Positions 1-8,294 of a stretch of DNA of 24,285 nucleotides are shown piece by piece. The stretch comes from Burkholderia gladioli (GTDB lineage: Bacteria > Pseudomonadota > Gammaproteobacteria > Burkholderiales > Burkholderiaceae). Within the stretch, counting starts at the first letter, position 1. Each line of letters opens with the position of its first letter. Made by a program: the position numbers and the translations under genes. The notes under the pieces were generated by a model. The model saw nothing but the letters and a program-made list of their open reading frames with translations. It did not search any database and was not told the origin of the DNA. Where the stretch lies: the NCBI GenBank assembly GCA_009914575.1, contig WNEB01000003.1, positions 1 through 24,285 of the forward strand, read 5' to 3'.

Positions 1-292
1 GCAGCATCTGCGTACGACGAACCCGATCGAGTCGACGTTCGCGACGGTGCGTCATCGGACGAAGCGTACGCGCAACTGCGTGTCGCGCGCGACGTTTCTC
101 GGGCTGGCGTTCAAGCTGATCGAATCGGCCGAAGAGTCGTGGCGCAAGATCCGCGCGCCCGAGAAGCTGACCGAGCTGCTGGCGGGCATGCCGTTCAAAG
201 ATGGGGTACCGGTGACCGACAGCACACCGGCTCAGCAATCGCTCGCCGCCTGATCATGCCGACGCCCTGTACACCAGATTTGACTTTAGCTC
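1..292 (+). mobile_element. 3' end of an IS256-type insertion sequence, left part outside the window
   Basis: The stretch holds the last part of a transposase frame (stop at 251-253) and then about 38 non-coding bases ending in a sequence that looks like a terminal inverted repeat. On the minus strand this end begins GAGCTAAAGTCAAATCTGG at about 292. The boundary is inferred from the DUF1839 gene: its recognisable family sequence stops exactly where this repeat begins. The other end and the target duplication lie outside the window, so element length and target-site duplication cannot be seen. Family assignment rests on the transposase tail. Confidence 0.8.
2..253 (+). CDS. IS256-family (mutator-like) transposase, C-terminal fragment
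   Basis: The frame is open from base 2 and reads QHLRTTNPIESTFATVRHRT, then RNCVSRATFLGLAFKL, ending SLAA before TGA. The NPIES-FATVRHRT block followed by a helical tail is the usual C-terminal signature of IS256-family DDE transposases, where the glutamate of the DDE triad lies close to the IES-F motif. Only about 83 residues of an expected roughly 400 are inside the window, so an upstream start cannot be judged; the GTG at 47 is internal. The gene faces the DUF1839 remnant tail to tail and belongs to the element that interrupted it. Confidence 0.85.
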   Translation, partial: QHLRTTNPIESTFATVRHRTKRTRNCVSRATFLGLAFKLIESAEESWRKIRAPEKLTELLAGMPFKDGVPVTDSTPAQQSLAA

Positions 293-681
293 CCGCGCGT
301 GTCGGGCAGGTAGAAGCCGTCCACTTCGGCGAGCACCGTGTTGCCGCGCTGCGTCTGCGCGAGCACGTGGGCCTCGATCGAATCGTAGATCGCCAGCTCC
401 TGCACCTGCGTGCCGTACAGGCGCTCGATGTCCTCCAGCGGAAACTTGAAGAACGTGAACTGATCGCCCTCGAAATACTGCGTGACGGTGAACGCGAGCG
501 CCGCGCGCGGTTCGAGCCCGAAGCCGTGCAGCAGCTCGATCCACAGGTCGACGTAGCAGTTGGTTTCCTGCCAGACGCGCTCGCCCTGATGCAGCGCATG
601 CGCGGCGTGCCGGCTCGGCGGCAGGGCCGCGCCGGCTGGCGGCTCGGCGACGAAGCCGGGTGCGTGGGCGACCGGATTCAT
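286..681 (-). pseudogene. DUF1839 family protein, C-terminally truncated by the IS256-type element
   Basis: The remnant encodes 131 residues from ATG 681-679, reading MNPVAHAPGFVAEPP, then WQETNCYVDLWIELLHGFGL, and ends FYLPDTRGS-stop. DUF1839 proteins are, from memory, roughly 300 residues or more, so well over half is missing. The last codon and the TAA (286-288) come from the inserted element: family-like sequence runs to the codons for PDTRG and the next bases are the element's terminal repeat. The ATG overlaps the ligase stop in an ATGA arrangement (678-681), so the two genes were translationally coupled. The molecular function of DUF1839 is unknown to me. Its repeated association with carrier-protein ligases suggests a role in using the aminoacylated carrier protein. 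Confidence 0.8.
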
Positions 682-1733
682 GCGGCGCCTCCGGCCAGGC
701 GCGCGCCCGGCGTGCCCGCCAGGCCGTCGATGCCGCGCGCCACGCAGGCGCCCGTGTCGCCCCACAGCAACGCGCGCACGCCCTCGGGCCAGGCCTGGAC
801 GTCGAGGCCGTGATGGCGGAACAGCGCCAGCGTGATGCGCTCCATGCCGAAGCCCACGCAGGCGGTGAGCGCGATCGAGCCGTCGGCGCAGGCGATGCGC
901 CAGATCTCGCCGAAGTGCTCCATGTGATAGTTGAACGACAGGCAGGCGGTTTTCTTCTCGTCGCTCGACACCGGGATCAGCAGTTCGAACTTGAGCGCCT
1001 GCGCGCGCTGGCTGTCGGCGACGATCTTGCCGCCGCGGCCGAAGAACGGATCGTTGGCGAGATCCACTTCGAGCGGCAGGTTCAGCAGCCTGACGAGCAG
1101 CGAGCCGCGCTCGATCCAGCGTTGCCGGAAGTCGAGCACCTGCTCGCCGCTGCCGATCCGCACGTATTCGCGCTGATGGAACATCTGCATGCGCGCCGGA
1201 TAGAGCGACGGTTCGTGGCGGAAGCAGTACGACATCACGTCGACGGTGCGCCCGCCGACCGGCAGCGGGCCGCGCCTGGCGATCACCGGATAGATCGGAT
1301 AGCAGGCGGCCGGCGTCAGCACGATGCGGGTGGGCTGCTGCTCCACCCACGCCGTGTCGCGATCTTCCGGGCCGGCTTCCATCGCCTTGTCGAGCGCCGT
1401 CAGCAGGCGGCGGTGGCCCATCTCGCTGCCGCAGAACGCATGCACGGTGCCGGCCAGATCGGGGAAGTTCTTCAGGTATTCGCTGTCCTCGAAATCGGTG
1501 CGGCGCATCGCGGGCGGAAAGCGCAGCAGTTCGGCCTGCTGATCCGCGCCGAGATGCGTGATCGCCACGTTCAGGCGCTCGATCACGTCCTCGAACACCT
1601 GGCTGCGGCCGTACAGGCCGTCCTCGCCGGTCTCGATCAGGATGCCCGCGGCCAGCAGCGCGTCGCGCAGGTGGGCGGCCTCGATGTGCGCAGCGGGCGC
1701 GCGTGCGGCGGCGTCGATCGTCATGGTGTTCAT
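678..1733 (-). CDS. Amino acid--[acyl-carrier-protein] ligase (class II seryl-tRNA synthetase-like)
   Basis: The 351-residue protein matches the truncated class II synthetase homologues, studied in Bradyrhizobium, that activate a small amino acid with ATP and transfer it to the phosphopantetheine arm of a carrier protein. They lack the tRNA-binding domain of SerRS. Visible motifs are FHQREYVRIG (motif 2 region) and ACVGFGMERITLALFRHHG (motif 3). Candidate zinc ligands are C144 (in ACYPIYP), E189 (in REYV) and C292 (in ACVGFGMER). Their spacings of 45 and 148 residues match those I recall for the Bradyrhizobium enzyme (C131/E176/C279). The ATG at 1733 has an AGGA about 9 bases upstream and lies 4 bases after the dehydrogenase stop; the gene end overlaps the DUF1839 start. 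The enzyme looks intact although its neighbours are damaged. Substrate (glycine or alanine in known members) is inferred, not seen. Confidence 0.9.
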   Translation of the reverse strand: MNTMTIDAAARAPAAHIEAAHLRDALLAAGILIETGEDGLYGRSQVFEDVIERLNVAITHLGADQQAELLRFPPAMRRTDFEDSEYLKNFPDLAGTVHAFCGSEMGHRRLLTALDKAMEAGPEDRDTAWVEQQPTRIVLTPAACYPIYPVIARRGPLPVGGRTVDVMSYCFRHEPSLYPARMQMFHQREYVRIGSGEQVLDFRQRWIERGSLLVRLLNLPLEVDLANDPFFGRGGKIVADSQRAQALKFELLIPVSSDEKKTACLSFNYHMEHFGEIWRIACADGSIALTACVGFGMERITLALFRHHGLDVQAWPEGVRALLWGDTGACVARGIDGLAGTPGARLAGGAA

Positions 1734-1737
1734 CGTG

Positions 1738-3108
1738 TCATCCTTTCGCGTGGGTGGCCGGGCGCTGCGCCAGCAGGAGGCTCGCGGTGTTCTGCGCGAT
1801 GCGGTCGTTGTTGATCATCAGCGGCGCGGAATGCAGGTCGCGCAGGTGGCGCCCGACGCTGAACGGCGTGCCGTTCTTGTAGCCCGCCATGCCGCAGATC
1901 ATCAGCACCTGCTGCACGACCTGCAGGGTCGTTTGCGAGATGGCGGTCTTCAGCGTGTTCATGTCAGCGGCGAAGCCGAGCATCGCGGCGAGCGGCGCGT
2001 CGTCGGTCGGGCGCAGCGCGGCGAGGTGTTCGGCGCGTTCGGCCTGGAAGGCGGCGGCAAGGCGCGCCTGCATCATCTGCAGCAGGCCCGCCGCTTCGGC
2101 CAGGCGCACGCCGCCGGGCGGCACCGAGCCGGGCTTGGCGCGGGCCTGCGCGCGGAAGAACGCCTTGGCGCGGTTCACGGCGTCGCCGGCGATGCCGGTC
2201 CAGATGGCGGCCCACAGCGTGTGCGAGACGGGCAGCATGGTGCGGTCGGCGATCTCGGCGAACGGCGTGGCGAGGATCTGGTCGGCGTGGCCGGTGGCGA
2301 TCAGCCCGAAGCCTTCGCTGCAGGTGCCGCGCATGCCCATCGCATCCCAGCCGTTGCGCCGGTCGAGCCGCGTCTCGTCGCGCAGCGCGACGATCAGCAC
2401 CTGATCCGAGGCCGCCGCGTCGGCGGTGCGGCGCGCCGTGACGAGGATCGCGTCGGCGTGCGCGCCGTAGGAGATGGTCGGGCAGGCCTTGTCGATCCGG
2501 AAGTGCGCGCCGTCCAGTTCGACCGCGCAGGCGCTGGTACGCATGCTGCCGCCGATGTTTTCCTCCGAGGTGGCCGAAGCGAGCAGCCATTGATGCTCGA
2601 CGAGCTTGCCGAGCAGCGCGCGCTGCCAGGCGTTGCCGTTGGCGTGGCGGTCGATGCAGGCTACCTGGATCTGATGCATCGCGTAGACCATCGCCGTCGA
2701 CGCGCAACCGTGCGCGAGCGTTTCGCAGATCTCGCCGACATCGGCCAGCGACAGGCCCGGGCCGCCGTACGCGGCGGGCACGAGTGCCGACAGCAGACGC
2801 TCGCGGCGCAATGCCTAGAACGCCTCGAACGGGAAGCGCGCCTCGCGGTCGACCGCGTCGGCGAACTGGGCGGCGAGCTCGGCGCAGCGGCGGGCGGCGG
2901 CGCGCCAGTCGGGCTCCGGCGACGGTTGCGGCTGCAGTGCGGGGGACCCGCACGCGGCGGCCGACGGAATGACGGCCGGCATCGGGACCGGCAGGATCTG
3001 CTGCGCCAGGTCCGCCGTGCCCGGCACGTCGCTCGCGGCGGCGGTCGCCAGCGCGGTCGAGCCGACCGGATCCGCCGCGGTCGGCTGATGGATCAGCGGC
3101 GAGCTCAT
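1738..3108 (-). pseudogene. Acyl-CoA-dehydrogenase-like protein with an in-frame amber codon
   Basis: The reading frame starts at ATG 3108-3106, overlapping the carrier-protein stop (ATGA), and spans 457 codons, but codon 98 is TAG at 2817-2815. Before it comes a Pro/Ala-rich leader and a helix ending EARFPFEAF. After it, in the same frame, the protein continues ALRRERLLSALVPAAYGGPG and keeps typical features of the acyl-CoA dehydrogenase fold: WLLASATSEENIGG in the beta domain and VVQQVLMICGMAGYKNGTPF near the C-terminal flavin-binding helices. The stop falls in a helix normally read through, and a single-base change from CAG or GAG would explain it. Restart at TTG 2811-2809 could make a 357-residue protein without the N-terminal helices, probably unstable. 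Homologues next to carrier-protein ligases may oxidise the carrier-bound aminoacyl group; that is inference. Confidence 0.85.
2815..2817 (-). other. Premature TAG codon in the acyl-CoA-dehydrogenase-like gene
   Basis: The plus strand reads CTA here, so the minus-strand codon is TAG. It is in frame with MSSPL at 3108 and with ALRRERLL downstream. There is no frameshift on either side, so this is a point nonsense change and not an indel. Confidence 0.85.
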
Positions 3109-3350
3109 GCTGCGGCCTTCTGCAGTTCGGCGACGGCGGCGGCCAGCGAGTCGATGCTCGAGAACAGGCGGCGCGTGAGCATGCGGTCCGGCACTTCGAT
3201 GCCGAACTCGTCCTGGATGGCGAGCATCAGGTGGACGGTGGCGAGCGAGGAGAGGCCGGCGGCGTAGAGATCGGCGTCGTCGGCGAGCGTGTCGACCGGC
3301 ACGCTCAGACGGGCGGATTCGGAAAGGATGCGGCGCAGTGCGGTTTTCAT
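3105..3350 (-). CDS. Acyl carrier protein paired with the amino acid:[carrier protein] ligase
   Basis: The 81-residue protein is of normal carrier-protein length. It carries DLYAAGLSSLATVHLMLAIQ, in which the first serine of GLSS is the expected 4'-phosphopantetheine site. The rest, DEFGIEVPDRMLTRRLFSSIDSLAAAV, fits helices II to IV of the four-helix bundle. It is the first gene of a minus-strand set and its TGA overlaps the dehydrogenase ATG by 4 bases. Its position beside the ligase argues that it is the dedicated acceptor and not the fatty-acid AcpP, which has the motif DSLD and normally sits in the fab cluster. The ribosome-binding site is weak (a GGGGA about 9 bases before ATG). It appears intact. 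Confidence 0.88.
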   Translation of the reverse strand: MKTALRRILSESARLSVPVDTLADDADLYAAGLSSLATVHLMLAIQDEFGIEVPDRMLTRRLFSSIDSLAAAVAELQKAAA

Positions 3351-3875
3351 GGAAGGTGGTCCCCGTGAGGTACTGCTGATGCGTTCGGCGGTTCGAGCCG
3401 TGTGGTGCCGCGATCCACCAGCCCCGTGGCATGCGCTGACTCCAACCCCCGCTGGTCATGACCGCGTCCCGCGGCCCGGCGCCCGCGTCGCGCGCGGGAC
3501 GTCCGGCTGGGCGGGCGTCCCGCGGTGCGCGTCGTGGCCGGTCCGGTGTCGAACGCCTTGCCCCTCGGTGCTCCGTGGCTTCTATTAGACGAATTGCGGC
3601 GCGCCCGCGTCCGTGCGATTCCGCACCGATCGCAGGAGCAGCCGGGGCATATCGGGTCTGAGGAAATGCGGCGCTTGGCCGCGACCGTCGCAGGGGCGCG
3701 CATCCGACCGGCGTGCTTGTCCGGCAACCGGCCGCGGCGATCCGGGACGCCGGTCGGGGGCATCGGCCGAACCGCACGGGAATCCGCGGCGGCGGCGCGC
3801 TACAATTCCCCATTTGACGCCACTCCCGCCCGCCGGGCAACCTGCCCGGCGCCGCTGCGCAAGATTCCGTACCCG
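3351..3875. other. 525-base non-coding region between the carrier-protein operon and rsmB
   Basis: This region lies between divergent genes and must hold promoters for both. I see no plausible gene; open frames here are GC-driven extensions of neighbouring frames. A ten-base direct repeat, CGTCCCGCGG, occurs at 3465-3474 and 3516-3525 in a very GC-rich stretch with hairpin potential. The only AT-rich spots are around 3590-3600 (TCTATTAGACGAATT), possibly part of the minus-strand promoter, and 3801-3816 (see the rsmB promoter). Confidence 0.6.
3801..3806 (+). promoter_or_regulatory. Probable -10 element of the rsmB operon promoter
   Basis: TACAAT stands out in very GC-rich DNA, 69 bases before the rsmB ATG at 3876. 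No good -35 hexamer is seen 16-18 bases upstream, so the call rests on the -10 match and position. Confidence 0.45.
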
Positions 3876-5306
3876 ATGAACCAGCCTCGCTCTCCCCGTC
3901 CGTCCCGTCCGCGTCACGCCAATCCTGGCAAGCCGGCGCCGGTCGCCGCGCGCCTGTCGGCGCTGCACCTGCCGCCCGATTCGCTCGGCTTCGCGCTCGA
4001 CGGCGCGGCGCAGGCGCTGGTGGCGGTGTCTAACGGCAGCGCGTTGCCCGCCGCGCTGGCCGCGGTGCAGGCGGCCCAGCCGGCGGCGTCGCGCAGCCTG
4101 TCGCGCGGCGCGATCCAGGACATCGCCTACCGCGCGATGCGCCGGCTCGGCACCACGGACTGGCTGATCGGCACGCTGGTCGCGAAGGCGCCGCCCGGGC
4201 ACGTGCACGCGATGCTGGCCTGCGCGCTCGCGCTGCTGGCCGACGACGAGGCCGATGCCGCCTACGCGCCGTTCACCGTCGTCGATCAGGCCGTGACGGC
4301 GCTTGGCGCGCGCCGCGAGTTCGTGTTCGCGAAGGGGTTGGTCAATGCGGTGCTGCGCCGGTTCCTGCGCGAACGCACGGCGCTCGCCGCGCAATGGCAG
4401 GCGGTGCGCAGCGCACGCTGGAACTACCGCGACTGGTGGATCGACGCGGTCGAGCGCGCCTGGCCGGACGACTGGCAGGCGATTCTCGCCGCCGGCGACG
4501 CGCCCGGCCCGCTGACGCTGCGCGTCAACGCGCGGCGGGCAAGCGTCGAGGGCTATCTGGCCACGCTGGCCGAACACGGGATCGACGCGTGGGCCGTCGG
4601 CCGGCACGCGGTGCGGCTCGCGGCGGCGGTGCCGGTGGACCGGATTCCCGGGTTCGCGGACGGCGTGGTGTCGGTGCAGGATGCCGGCGCGCAGCTCGCG
4701 ACCGAATGGCTCGGCGTGCAGGACGGCATGCGCGTGCTCGACGCCTGCGCGGCGCCGGGCGGCAAGACCGGCCATCTGCTGGAGCTGGCCGACGTGGACG
4801 TGGTGGCGCTCGAAAGCGATGCGTCGCGCGCCACGCGCATCGGCGAGAACCTCCAACGCCTGAAGCTCGCGGTCGACGTGCGGGTGGGCGATGCGGGCGA
4901 CCCGGCCGCCTGGCACGACGGGCAGGCGTTCGACCGGATCCTGGCCGACGTGCCGTGCTCGGCCTCGGGCATCGTGCGGCGTCACCCCGACATCCGCTGG
5001 CTGCGCCGCGAAACCGACGTGGCCGCGCTGGTGGCCGAGCAGCGTCGCATCGTGCTGGCATTGTGGCCGCTGCTGAAACCGGGCGGCGAATTGTTGTACG
5101 TGACGTGCTCGATCTTCCCCGAGGAAGGCGAGCAGCAGGCGCGCTGGTTTGAAGAGGCGGTTCAAGATGCGGTACGATTGGACGCGCCCGGGCAGCTGCT
5201 GCCGCGGGCCGCCGCGGGCCGGCTGCCGGACGATGCCGGTCACGACGCCGCTGCGCGGTCGGTCGATCACGACGGATTCTTCTACGCGCGCTTTCAGAAA
5301 CGGTGA
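3876..5306 (+). CDS. rsmB: 16S rRNA (cytosine-967-C5)-methyltransferase RsmB (Sun/Fmu)
   Basis: The 476-residue enzyme uses S-adenosylmethionine to methylate C967 of 16S rRNA. An N-terminal NusB-like helical RNA-binding domain (about residues 60-190, SRGAIQDIAYRAMRRLG) precedes the Rossmann methyltransferase domain. The SAM-binding motif is LDACAAPGGKTGHLLELA. The two family cysteines are present: C361 in DVPCSASG and C411 in VTCSIFPEEGE. They are 50 residues apart, as Cys325 and Cys375 are in the E. coli enzyme, the second being the nucleophile. The start was set at MNQPRSPRP because upstream in-frame codons lack family sequence. The protein is about 45 residues longer than the E. coli one, mostly in a basic, Pro-rich N-terminus. 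Its TGA overlaps the next gene's GTG start (GTGA), so the DUF4390 gene is coupled to it. Confidence 0.95.
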   Translation: MNQPRSPRPSRPRHANPGKPAPVAARLSALHLPPDSLGFALDGAAQALVAVSNGSALPAALAAVQAAQPAASRSLSRGAIQDIAYRAMRRLGTTDWLIGTLVAKAPPGHVHAMLACALALLADDEADAAYAPFTVVDQAVTALGARREFVFAKGLVNAVLRRFLRERTALAAQWQAVRSARWNYRDWWIDAVERAWPDDWQAILAAGDAPGPLTLRVNARRASVEGYLATLAEHGIDAWAVGRHAVRLAAAVPVDRIPGFADGVVSVQDAGAQLATEWLGVQDGMRVLDACAAPGGKTGHLLELADVDVVALESDASRATRIGENLQRLKLAVDVRVGDAGDPAAWHDGQAFDRILADVPCSASGIVRRHPDIRWLRRETDVAALVAEQRRIVLALWPLLKPGGELLYVTCSIFPEEGEQQARWFEEAVQDAVRLDAPGQLLPRAAAGRLPDDAGHDAAARSVDHDGFFYARFQKR

Positions 5307-5896
5307 CGATCTCTCGCCTCCTTCCACTTCGGTTCGCGGCCGCGCTGCTGGTCGCGATCACGCTGTGCCTCGCGGCTGCCGCGCCAGCCGCCCATGCCGA
5401 CCCGGTCAACGTCCAGCGCGCGTCGCTGCAATCGGACGGCAATGGCTGGGCGCTCGACGCGCGCTTCGAGTTCGAGCTGAACGCCAACCTCGAAGACGCC
5501 GTCAACAAGGGCATTCCGCTCTACTTCACGACCGATTTCGAACTGAGCCGCGCGCGCTGGTACTGGTTCTACGAACAGCCGGTGTCGGTCACGCAAACCA
5601 TCCGCCTGTCGTTCCAGCCGCTCACGCGCGAATATCGCGTCTCCACGGGCGGCCTGGCGCTCGGCTTCCCGAGCTTGAAGGAGGCGCTGGCGGTGGTGCA
5701 GCACGTCACGTCCTGGCACGTGATCGATCGCAATCAGGTGCAGGCCGGCGAAACCTACACGGCCTCGGTGCGCATGCAGCTCGACACCGCGCTGATGCCC
5801 AAGCCGTTCCAGGTGGACGCGGTGAACAACCGCGACTGGACGCTGGTGTCCGACTGGAAGCGCTTCACGTTCACGGTGACCGATCGTGCGAAATAG
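5303..5896 (+). CDS. DUF4390 domain exported protein
   Basis: The 197-residue protein starts at GTG 5303, overlapping the rsmB stop. Residues 1-32 form a clear signal peptide: basic start, a hydrophobic run LRFAAALLVAITLCLAAAAPA, and a likely cleavage after AHA. The mature part matches DUF4390 proteins: VQRASLQSDGNGWALDARFE, then FELNANLEDAVNKGIPLYF and RWYWFYEQPVSVTQTIRLSF, ending VSDWKRFTFTV. It is predicted to be periplasmic and rich in beta strands. No catalytic residues are recognised and the function is unknown. It overlaps the kinase gene by 11 bases, which suggests a periplasmic accessory of the kinase, perhaps modulating sensing; that is inference from synteny. Confidence 0.85.
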   Translation: MTISRLLPLRFAAALLVAITLCLAAAAPAAHADPVNVQRASLQSDGNGWALDARFEFELNANLEDAVNKGIPLYFTTDFELSRARWYWFYEQPVSVTQTIRLSFQPLTREYRVSTGGLALGFPSLKEALAVVQHVTSWHVIDRNQVQAGETYTASVRMQLDTALMPKPFQVDAVNNRDWTLVSDWKRFTFTVTDRAK

Positions 5897-8294
5897 CCTG
5901 CGCCGCTTCTTCGGCAAGAGCCTGCTGATTCGCGTGCTCGTCTCGACCGTCGCGGTCACGGCGCTGCTGCTGCTGGTGCTGCTCGCCGCCGCGAGCGCCA
6001 ACACCGAATTCTTCGACCGCTACTACTCGTGGCTCTACACCGCGAACATCCTCGTCGCGCTGGTGTTCCTGCTGGTGGTGTTCGGGCTCGGCGGGATGAT
6101 CGTGGCGCGCCTGCGCAAGGGCAAGTTCGGCACGCGGCTGCTCGCCAAGCTGGCGATCTTCTTCGCGCTGGTGGGCGTGGTGCCGGGCGGGATTATCTAC
6201 ATCGTGTCGTACCAGTTCGTCTCGCGCAGCATCGAGTCGTGGTTCGACGTCAACGTCGAGACCGCGCTGACGGCCGGCCTGAACCTCGGGCGCGGCATGC
6301 TCGACGCCTCGCTGTCGGATCTGCAGAACAAGGCGCGGCTGATGTCCGAGCAGCTGTCGAGCGCCGACACCAATACCAACGGCACCACGCTGACGCTGCT
6401 GCGCCTGCGCGATCAGTTCGGCGTGCAGGACGCCACCATCGTCGAGCCGGGCCACAACAGCACGGGCGCGGCGCCCGATCTGCACATCGTCGCGCAGGCC
6501 TCGGGCAATTTCGCCGCGCTGATCCCCGACGACATGCCCACTCCGCTGATGCTGAGCCAGGCGCGCGAGCACAGTGGCTACCCGGCGATCGAGGGCGAGG
6601 TGGGCGGCGATCCGCGCACGCGCGGCGCGAAGGGCGCGCTGCGGCTGCGCGTGGTGCAGCGCATTCCCGATTCGTCGACGGCGCTGCTGCAGCCCGTCGA
6701 GCGCTACCTGCAGCTGACGCAGCCCGTCTCGCCCACGCTCGCCCGCAATGCCGACGCCGTGCAGCGCGCCTATCGCGAGTACCAGGAGAAATCGCTGGGC
6801 CGCAGCGGCCTGCGCAAGATGTACATCGGCACGCTGACGCTCGCGCTGTTCCTGGCCACCTTCATCGCGATGATGATCGCGCTTGCGCTCGGCAACCAGC
6901 TCGCGCGGCCGCTGTTCCTGCTCGCGCAGGGCACCAAGGAAGTGGCCGAGGGCGATTACACGCCAAAGCGCGAACTGAAGACGCGCGACGAGCTCGGCTT
7001 CCTCACGCAGTCGTTCAACGCGATGACGCGCCAGCTGTCCGAGGCGCGGCTCGCCGTGGAGCGCAACCGCGTCGCGCTCGAGTATTCGAAAACCTACCTG
7101 GAGAGCATCCTCGCGAACCTGACGGCCGGCGTGTTCGTGCTCGACCGCCAGTTCCGCCTGACGATCGCCAACCGCGGCGCCGAGCGGATCTTCCGCCAGC
7201 CGTTCCAGTCGCAGATCGGCACCGTGCTCGACCAGCTTGCAGTGGTGGCCGAGTTCGGCACGATGGTGCGCAAGGCCTTCGCCGATCGCGAGGCGGCGGG
7301 CCAGGGCGGCGGCAAGGATCGCGGCCACTGGCAGCAGCAGTTTGCCGTGATGATGCCCGGCGAAACCGATCCGCTGACGCTGCTGGTGCGCGGCACGCGT
7401 CTTGCGTCCGCCGTCGCGGGCGAGGCCGACGATCCGCAGACCGCCGGCTACGTGGTGGTGTTCGACGACATCTCCGACGTGATCTCCGCGCAGCGCTCGG
7501 TGGCCTGGGGCGAAGTGGCGCGCCGGCTCGCGCACGAGATCAAGAATCCGCTCACGCCGATCCAGCTGTCGGCCGAACGCCTGCAGATGAAGCTCGCCGA
7601 CAAGCTCGCGCCGACCGACGCCGAAGTGCTCAAGCGCGGCGCGACCACCATCGTCAATCAGGTGGCCGCGATGAAGCGCATGGTCGACGATTTCCGCGAT
7701 TACGCGCGCACGCCGCCGACCGTGCTCGGCAACCTGCAGCTCAACGAACTGGTCAGCGAAGTGCTGACGCTGTACGGCGTGGGCGAAGGCAAGAACATCA
7801 TCGTGGTCGAGCAGGGGCCGCTGCCGGTGATCCGCGGCGACGCTACGCAACTGCGCCAGGTCATCCACAATCTGCTGCAGAACGCGCAGGATTCGGTGGC
7901 CGAAGCGGCGCAGCCTCGTGTGTGGCTCGAAACGAGGGCAGTAGAATATGGCGACCCCGATGCGAACGGCATGCGTCGCATCGCGGTGCGGTTGAGCGTG
8001 TCCGACAACGGTCCCGGCTTTTCGGCGCGCATCCTGACGCGAGCTTTCGAGCCTTACGTCACGACGAAGGCGAAGGGCACGGGCCTCGGGCTCGCAACGG
8101 TGAAGAAGATCGTGGACGAACACGGTGCGCGGATCGATCTGCGCAACCGCATGCAGGGTGAAGTGGTCGAGGGCGCGCAGGTTTCCATCCTGTTCCTGCA
8201 GCTCGCCGACGACACCACGGGCTCCGAGGGCGGAGCGAACAGCGGAACGGCACCCGCCAAGACAAAAGCAACAGGGCAGACAAGGGCAGCGTAA
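5886..8294 (+). CDS. NtrY-like membrane sensor histidine kinase
   Basis: The 802-residue protein starts at GTG 5886 inside the DUF4390 gene. Three N-terminal hydrophobic segments (about residues 12-37, 47-72 and 85-108) precede a periplasmic loop, and a fourth membrane helix (about 314-336, LTLALFLATFIAMMIALALG) leads into a HAMP domain, a PAS domain (about 400-510) and the kinase core. The phosphoacceptor is H550 in HEIKNPLTPIQLSAERLQMK. The ATP-binding domain shows an N box (NLLQNAQDSV), DNGPGF and TGLGLATVKKIVDEHG. This order (multiple helices, HAMP, PAS, HisKA, HATPase) is that of NtrY, known for nitrogen and redox sensing in alphaproteobacteria. The partner regulator begins at the very next base after its TAA. 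The signal sensed cannot be told from sequence. Confidence 0.92.
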   Translation: MRNSLRRFFGKSLLIRVLVSTVAVTALLLLVLLAAASANTEFFDRYYSWLYTANILVALVFLLVVFGLGGMIVARLRKGKFGTRLLAKLAIFFALVGVVPGGIIYIVSYQFVSRSIESWFDVNVETALTAGLNLGRGMLDASLSDLQNKARLMSEQLSSADTNTNGTTLTLLRLRDQFGVQDATIVEPGHNSTGAAPDLHIVAQASGNFAALIPDDMPTPLMLSQAREHSGYPAIEGEVGGDPRTRGAKGALRLRVVQRIPDSSTALLQPVERYLQLTQPVSPTLARNADAVQRAYREYQEKSLGRSGLRKMYIGTLTLALFLATFIAMMIALALGNQLARPLFLLAQGTKEVAEGDYTPKRELKTRDELGFLTQSFNAMTRQLSEARLAVERNRVALEYSKTYLESILANLTAGVFVLDRQFRLTIANRGAERIFRQPFQSQIGTVLDQLAVVAEFGTMVRKAFADREAAGQGGGKDRGHWQQQFAVMMPGETDPLTLLVRGTRLASAVAGEADDPQTAGYVVVFDDISDVISAQRSVAWGEVARRLAHEIKNPLTPIQLSAERLQMKLADKLAPTDAEVLKRGATTIVNQVAAMKRMVDDFRDYARTPPTVLGNLQLNELVSEVLTLYGVGEGKNIIVVEQGPLPVIRGDATQLRQVIHNLLQNAQDSVAEAAQPRVWLETRAVEYGDPDANGMRRIAVRLSVSDNGPGFSARILTRAFEPYVTTKAKGTGLGLATVKKIVDEHGARIDLRNRMQGEVVEGAQVSILFLQLADDTTGSEGGANSGTAPAKTKATGQTRAA

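Noticed and set aside
3289..3588. Small plus-strand open frame across the carrier-protein start and intergenic region
   Set aside because: It overlaps the real carrier-protein gene and has no ribosome-binding site or similarity; GC-driven.
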